This document shows positions 60,301 to 64,000 of a stretch of DNA of 64,000 nucleotides, in pieces (the stretch's first letter is position 1; every line of letters begins with the position of its first letter). The stretch covers positions 186,001 through 250,000 of the forward strand of contig NZ_SZYH01000001.1 in the NCBI RefSeq assembly GCF_005298175.1, in the 5' to 3' direction. The notes under the pieces are model-generated. The model worked only from the letters and a program-made list of their open reading frames with translations, had not been told where the DNA came from and ran no database searches. This DNA is from Marinobacter panjinensis. GTDB taxonomy: Bacteria > Pseudomonadota > Gammaproteobacteria > Pseudomonadales > Oleiphilaceae. The position numbers and the translations under genes are program-made.

Positions 60301-61119
60301 ATGGCCCTTATTGATGCCCCGCTGGGCAAGTCCAGCGATTACCCGGATTCCTACGATCCGCAACTGCTGTTCCCTGTCGCCCGGGATGAAAACCGCCGCC
60401 GCATTGGTCTGGAGGATGGTCGCTGGCCCTGGTTCGGTGAAGATCTCTGGCAGGCCTGGGAAATTTCCTGGCTGCGGCCGGGTGGTGTACCCGCGGTGGC
60501 ATGGGGGGAAATCCGCGTGCCTGCGGCATCGCCGGCCATCATTGAGTCCAAGTCCCTCAAGCTGTACCTGAATTCCCTCAACCAGACGGTGTTTTCCTCC
60601 GCCGACCAGGTCAGGGATGTGATTGTGCGCGACTTGTCCAGCGCCAGCGGAGCGTCGGTGGCGGTGGACCTGCACAGCGTTGATGAGGGCGCGAGAGCGA
60701 TCGGTCGACCGGAAGGTTTCGTTCTGATTGACGATGAGGAACCGGAATCCGTGGGTTACGACTATAACCCGGACAGCCTGACGGCCAGTGGCGATGTGGT
60801 TTCTGAAAAACTGTGCTCACATCTGCTGAAGAGCAACTGCCCGGTAACTGGCCAGCCGGACTGGGCCACGGTGATGATCGACTACACCGGCCCGGCAATC
60901 GACCGGGCGGGGCTGCTGCAGTACATCGTGAGCTTTCGTCAGAAGCAGGACTTCCACGAGCACTGTGTGGAAACCCTGTTCACGGACCTGATGGCTCGCT
61001 GCAAACCGGAACGCCTGTCGGTCTGCGCACGGTATACCCGAAGGGGAGGGCTGGATATCAACCCCTGGCGTAGCACTGAGCCGGAAGACGCAGCAGGGCC
61101 GAGGCTGATCCGGCAGTAA
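60301..61119 (+). CDS. queF: NADPH-dependent 7-cyano-7-deazaguanine reductase QueF
   Basis: 272 aa, AGGA six bases before the ATG. The long QueF (two T-fold halves): 'ESKSLKLYLNSLNQTVF' is the substrate/NADPH motif, the nucleophile C180 lies in 'SNCPVTGQPDW', and 'QYIVSFRQKQDFHEHCVETLFTDLM' and 'ARYTRRGGLDINPWR' are the C-terminal signatures. It reduces preQ0 to preQ1 in queuosine synthesis, cytoplasmic. Follows yadH by 21 bases, probably one transcript, as in other gammaproteobacteria. Confidence 0.95.
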   Translation: MALIDAPLGKSSDYPDSYDPQLLFPVARDENRRRIGLEDGRWPWFGEDLWQAWEISWLRPGGVPAVAWGEIRVPAASPAIIESKSLKLYLNSLNQTVFSSADQVRDVIVRDLSSASGASVAVDLHSVDEGARAIGRPEGFVLIDDEEPESVGYDYNPDSLTASGDVVSEKLCSHLLKSNCPVTGQPDWATVMIDYTGPAIDRAGLLQYIVSFRQKQDFHEHCVETLFTDLMARCKPERLSVCARYTRRGGLDINPWRSTEPEDAAGPRLIRQ

Positions 61120-61131
61120 CGGGCGGGCGCG

Positions 61132-62568
61132 TCAGGAATCCTCCTCCTGGCGCAGGCGCTCGGCGGCGTCTTCCAGGGCGCAAAGGATAGACTCGCGTTC
61201 CCGCTCGGTGATCTTTTCCGAGTCCAGGTACATTGCGAAGCCGCTGTGTTCGTGCTCCAGGAAGCTGCGGTTGGGGCCCATGTCCCGGCGGAAGTCCACC
61301 ACCTCGTAGATGGATACCGGGCGGCCGAAGCCTTTCACCGTGATCTCGCCCTTGTCCCGGCACATGATGCGGTCCTTGATCAGCGAGAAGGTCTCGTAGG
61401 AGATCAGGATCTCACCGGGCTCGGCGAGGGATTCGAGGCGGCTGGCCAGGTTCACTTCCTTGCCGATGATGGTGTAGTCCATACGATTCTCGGCGCCGAA
61501 GTTGCCCACTGTGGTATAGCCGGTACTGATGCCCATGCGGATTTCCAGCGGTGTCTTGATGCCCTGGCTGCGCCATTTCTGGCGCATGATTTTCATGTGC
61601 TTGCGCATTTCCACGGCCATGGACACACAGGCGAAGGCATCCTCTTTCTGGCCACGGCTGGTGGGGTCGCCGAAGAAGATCATGATGGAGTCGCCGACAA
61701 ACTTGTCGATCGTGCCACCGTACTTGAGGGCCACCTCGGACATTTCATTGAAGTAGTGGTTGAGCAGTTCGGTCAGTGCTTCCGGTTCCATTTCTTCGGA
61801 CAGTTCGGTAAAGCCCTTGATGTCGGAAAAGAACACCGCCAGTTTCTTGCGCTGGGTTTCCAGCCGCACATCCCGCTCACCGGTAAAGATGGACTGCCAC
61901 ACCTGGGGTGACAGGTACTTGGACAGTTTGTGGGACAGTGCGATGGACTGTTCCCGTTGATTCTGGATCTGGGTCTTTGCCATCATCAGGGCACGGGCCT
62001 GTTGGTGGGAATAGAAGGCAGTAACGCAGATGTAGAGCCCTGTGGCGAATATGGCAATAATGCTGGTAATCATCGGCGACTGGAACGAGGCTGCCGGCCC
62101 GACAATGGCCACGCCGATCGCAATACTCGCTGCCATGATGACCGTGCCGAGCAGCCACTGGCGAATACCGCCAATGATCAGGCAACTGAACATCAGCATC
62201 AGCACGACGGCTACCGACGGAATGGCAATAAGCCCGATGCAGCCGACGAACCCGCCCCCGATGGCGCAATCCACCAGCAGCATTTTCTGCCGGATACGGG
62301 GCGAGTTACGCAGAAAGGTTTTACGGGTAAGCTGATGGGCGATGTGGGGCCAGGTGAGAGCGCCGGCCAGCAGCCACAACATCCACAGGCCAAATACATC
62401 CTGCAGGATGCCCGAAACAATGATGCCGGCAGTTGTGGTGTATGCCAGAATCCTGCCGCTGTAATCCGGCATGGGGGGAATGGCAATCGGGTTGTTCTGC
62501 GAATCCAGTACAGTGGCCTTGCTGGCGCTGGAACTGGCGTTACGCAGGTCAATCGGGGCGCTCATCAT
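61132..62568 (-). CDS. Class III adenylate/guanylate cyclase with membrane N-terminus
   Basis: A 478-aa protein. Up to six membrane segments lie at about residues 35-190. The cyclase domain starts near residue 235: 'LAVFFSDIKGFTELSEEMEPEAL' (first metal aspartate), 'YGGTIDKFVGDSIMIFFGDP' (second aspartate), 'IRMGISTGYTTVGNFGAENRMDYTIIGKEVNLASRLE' (transition-state N and R). Complete, so active cAMP or cGMP synthesis is expected. 13 bases from the queF stop, convergent. A second ATG overlaps the first (positions 62568 and 62565). Confidence 0.88.
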   Translation of the reverse strand: MMSAPIDLRNASSSASKATVLDSQNNPIAIPPMPDYSGRILAYTTTAGIIVSGILQDVFGLWMLWLLAGALTWPHIAHQLTRKTFLRNSPRIRQKMLLVDCAIGGGFVGCIGLIAIPSVAVVLMLMFSCLIIGGIRQWLLGTVIMAASIAIGVAIVGPAASFQSPMITSIIAIFATGLYICVTAFYSHQQARALMMAKTQIQNQREQSIALSHKLSKYLSPQVWQSIFTGERDVRLETQRKKLAVFFSDIKGFTELSEEMEPEALTELLNHYFNEMSEVALKYGGTIDKFVGDSIMIFFGDPTSRGQKEDAFACVSMAVEMRKHMKIMRQKWRSQGIKTPLEIRMGISTGYTTVGNFGAENRMDYTIIGKEVNLASRLESLAEPGEILISYETFSLIKDRIMCRDKGEITVKGFGRPVSIYEVVDFRRDMGPNRSFLEHEHSGFAMYLDSEKITERERESILCALEDAAERLRQEEDS

Positions 62569-62773
62569 GTCAGAAGCGAATCCGGGAAGTTGCGAAAGCG
62601 TTGCTGTTGGCTCATAAAGTGTCTACCGGCTTTTTTTCGTTGTTAGGGTAGATAGTACTTTTTATCGTGGAAAGTACTTAGACTAAAGACTAACAGTAAT
62701 ACATCTGCCCCACAATTCGTAAGGGCTATTGAGGCCTGAATTGACGGCTTTCAGACAACCACAGCGAGACACT

Positions 62774-63331
62774 ATGACTGCAGTAATGGATGCTTTGTTG
62801 AACCGGTCTTCGGAGTCGCGCCTGGCTGCGCCGGCACCGGATGCAGAAACCCTGGAAAAAGCCTTCGCCTGCGCCGCGAGGGCGCCGGACCATGCGCTTT
62901 TGCGGCCCTGGCGCTATCTGGTTATTGAAGGCGAGGAAGCCCTGACAGCGCTGGGCGAACTGTTTGCATCAACCTGTGATGAGGATGCCCCGGATAAGGT
63001 GAGGGATAAGCTTCGCCAGAACCCGTTGAGGGCGCCGATGATTATCGTGGGCATCGTCTCTCACCAGACGCACCCAAAGGTACCGGAAATAGAGCAGACC
63101 ATGTCAGCCGCCGTTGGTATGGGGTATTTGCTGCTGGCGCTGGAAGCTGCCGGCTATGGTGGCATGTGGCGCACCGGTGGCCTGGCATACAATCCCGATA
63201 TCGCCAAAGGCCTCGGGCTGGAGGATCATGAAACGATTACCGGCTTTCTATACACCGGCAGCGTTAGCTCAGCCAAACCCCCGGTGCCCAGGCCCGATCC
63301 AAAAGAATTTGTGAGCCGCTGGCCGCGCTAG
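62774..63331 (+). CDS. Nitroreductase-family protein (YdjA-like)
   Basis: 185 aa from the ATG at 62774. The frame also opens from a TTG 45 bases upstream. 'MDALLNRSSESRLAAPAPDAETLEKAFACAARAPDHALLRPWRYLVIEGEEAL' is the YdjA-type start with FMN-contacting 'RSS-R' and 'APDH--L-PWR', then 'EIEQTMSAAVGMGYLLLALEAAGYGGMWRTGGLAY'. FMN-dependent NAD(P)H oxidoreductase of a small monodomain type; the natural substrate is unknown. Confidence 0.87.
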   Translation: MTAVMDALLNRSSESRLAAPAPDAETLEKAFACAARAPDHALLRPWRYLVIEGEEALTALGELFASTCDEDAPDKVRDKLRQNPLRAPMIIVGIVSHQTHPKVPEIEQTMSAAVGMGYLLLALEAAGYGGMWRTGGLAYNPDIAKGLGLEDHETITGFLYTGSVSSAKPPVPRPDPKEFVSRWPR

Positions 63332-63466
63332 TTGCCAACGGCTTGCCCCTGCCGGCTCCGGTGGGGGAAATCCCTTGCCGCTTTCGCCATACTTCTCTCC
63401 ACCTCATCGCCACCTCACTGACCCGAACCTCGCCACAGCCCGCGCCCCGCAACAACTCCTGAAAAC

Positions 63467-63482
63467 TGGCATCGTGATTGCT
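63467..63482 (+). promoter_or_regulatory. Sigma-54 (RpoN) promoter for flgB
   Basis: TGGCATCGTGATTGCT carries GG (63468-63469) and GC (63480-63481) exactly ten bases apart, the -24/-12 rule, and matches TGGCAC-N5-TTGC in all but one or two positions. It is 65 bases before the flgB ATG. Many polar-flagellated gammaproteobacteria transcribe class II/III rod genes from RpoN promoters. Confidence 0.75.
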
Positions 63483-63546
63483 TTTACTCCTGCAAAAGGC
63501 ACAAACGGCAATGCGAACAACGCCGGGTGCAGGAATCGGAGGCAAT

Positions 63547-63945
63547 ATGGCTATTTCCCTGGACAAAGCATTAGGCATTCATCAGCACGCCCTGGAGGGG
63601 CGGGTGAAGCGTGCCGAAGTGCTGGCAAACAATCTCGCCAACGCTGACACGCCGGGCTACAAGGCACGGGACATCGACTTTCAGGCGATGATGGAAAAAG
63701 CCCAGGAGGGCATGAGCGGGTTCGGTATGACGCGGACTCACGAGTCCCATATGGACACGTCCCCCATGGGCCAGGACAGCGAATTGATGTACCGGGTTCC
63801 GAATCAGCCTTCAGTGGATGGCAATACCGTGGATACGCAGCAGGAGCAGACCCGCTTCATGCGCAATGCCATGGATTACCAGGCCAGTTTCCAGTTCCTG
63901 AACGGCAAAGTCACAGGCATCAAAAAGGCACTCTCGGGTCAGTGA
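63547..63945 (+). CDS. flgB: Flagellar basal-body rod protein FlgB
   Basis: 132 aa from the ATG at 63547 with GGAGG before it; the open frame 69 bases upstream is not used. 'ALGIHQHALEGRVKRAEVLANNLANADTPGYKARDIDF' is the rod-protein signature (ANNLANADTPGYKA) and the C-terminus 'QQEQTRFMRNAMDYQASFQFLNGKVTGIKKALSG' is the usual coiled end. Part of the proximal rod, exported by the flagellar type III system. First gene of the rod operon in the window. Confidence 0.96.
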   Translation: MAISLDKALGIHQHALEGRVKRAEVLANNLANADTPGYKARDIDFQAMMEKAQEGMSGFGMTRTHESHMDTSPMGQDSELMYRVPNQPSVDGNTVDTQQEQTRFMRNAMDYQASFQFLNGKVTGIKKALSGQ

Positions 63946-63979
63946 TCCGGGCGCAGTCAAATAACTGAGGAGCAACACC

Positions 63980-64000
63980 ATGTCACTGGGTAGCATTTTC
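63980..64000 (+). CDS. flgC: Flagellar rod protein FlgC, start (partial)
   Basis: GAGGAG eight bases before ATG, then MSLGSIF, the usual first residues of FlgC, cut by the window end. Gene order flgB-flgC is standard. Confidence 0.8.

Noticed and set aside
1..64000. CRISPR arrays, tRNA and rRNA genes
   Set aside because: No set of regularly spaced short direct repeats, no cloverleaf with a TTC loop and no rRNA-like stretch were noticed on either strand.

Overview
The window reads as the chromosome of a moderately GC-rich marine gammaproteobacterium, most like Marinobacter. This rests on gene content only: a two-piece B12-dependent ribonucleotide reductase (NrdJa/NrdJb, as in Pseudomonas), a sigma-54-type promoter before flgB, many c-di-GMP proteins, a YadGH-QueF block and an exosortase-associated acyltransferase. 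No rRNA or tRNA gene and no CRISPR array was seen.

Layout. 1-9.2 kb: housekeeping and regulators (DUF1206 end, YqaA-like membrane protein, DUF1289, LysE exporter with AraC regulator, HAD phosphatase, 2OG-Fe oxygenase divergent from a 53-aa CCGSCS-tail peptide, two lipoproteins, LysR, App1-type phosphatase, Crp/Fnr regulator). 9.4-21.9 kb: secreted and envelope proteins (OB-like exported protein, BON lipoprotein, giant AsmA protein), two mirror-image GGDEF-EAL proteins flanking a CAP-domain protein, a GMC oxidoreductase with a small Tat-type partner, and a formate/nitrite-type transporter.

21.9-41.9 kb is an accessory region rich in broken and duplicated pieces: a 50-aa truncated thioredoxin, three copies of a DUF1330 gene (intact, chimeric, tail only), a full and a partial copy of a CPBP protease, an IS110 remnant, scraps of the FNT transporter, a DUF3135-like scrap and a phosphoenolpyruvate synthase scar. 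Two cargo modules stand out. The first is TPR membrane protein / caspase-like Sel1 lipoprotein / outer-membrane barrel (28.3-32.5 kb), bounded on both sides by truncated genes. The second is a secreted trypsin-like protease with three copies of an unrecognised C-terminal repeat, followed by a membrane-anchored pentapeptide-repeat protein (35.3-37.4 kb).

41.9-64 kb returns to core genes: nrdJab with a probable pair of NrdR boxes 32 bp apart, a TrpX-type ABC importer operon, an acyl-CoA synthetase, a ferric-iron ABC pair (binding protein and permease, no ATPase, probable Fur site), PilZ and HD-GYP-like c-di-GMP proteins (the HD pair replaced by SQ), YadG-YadH-QueF, a class III adenylate cyclase, a nitroreductase, and the start of the flagellar rod operon flgB-flgC behind a -24/-12 promoter. 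Signalling is a theme: three GGDEF proteins, one PilZ, one HD-GYP-like protein and one nucleotidyl cyclase sit within 60 kb.
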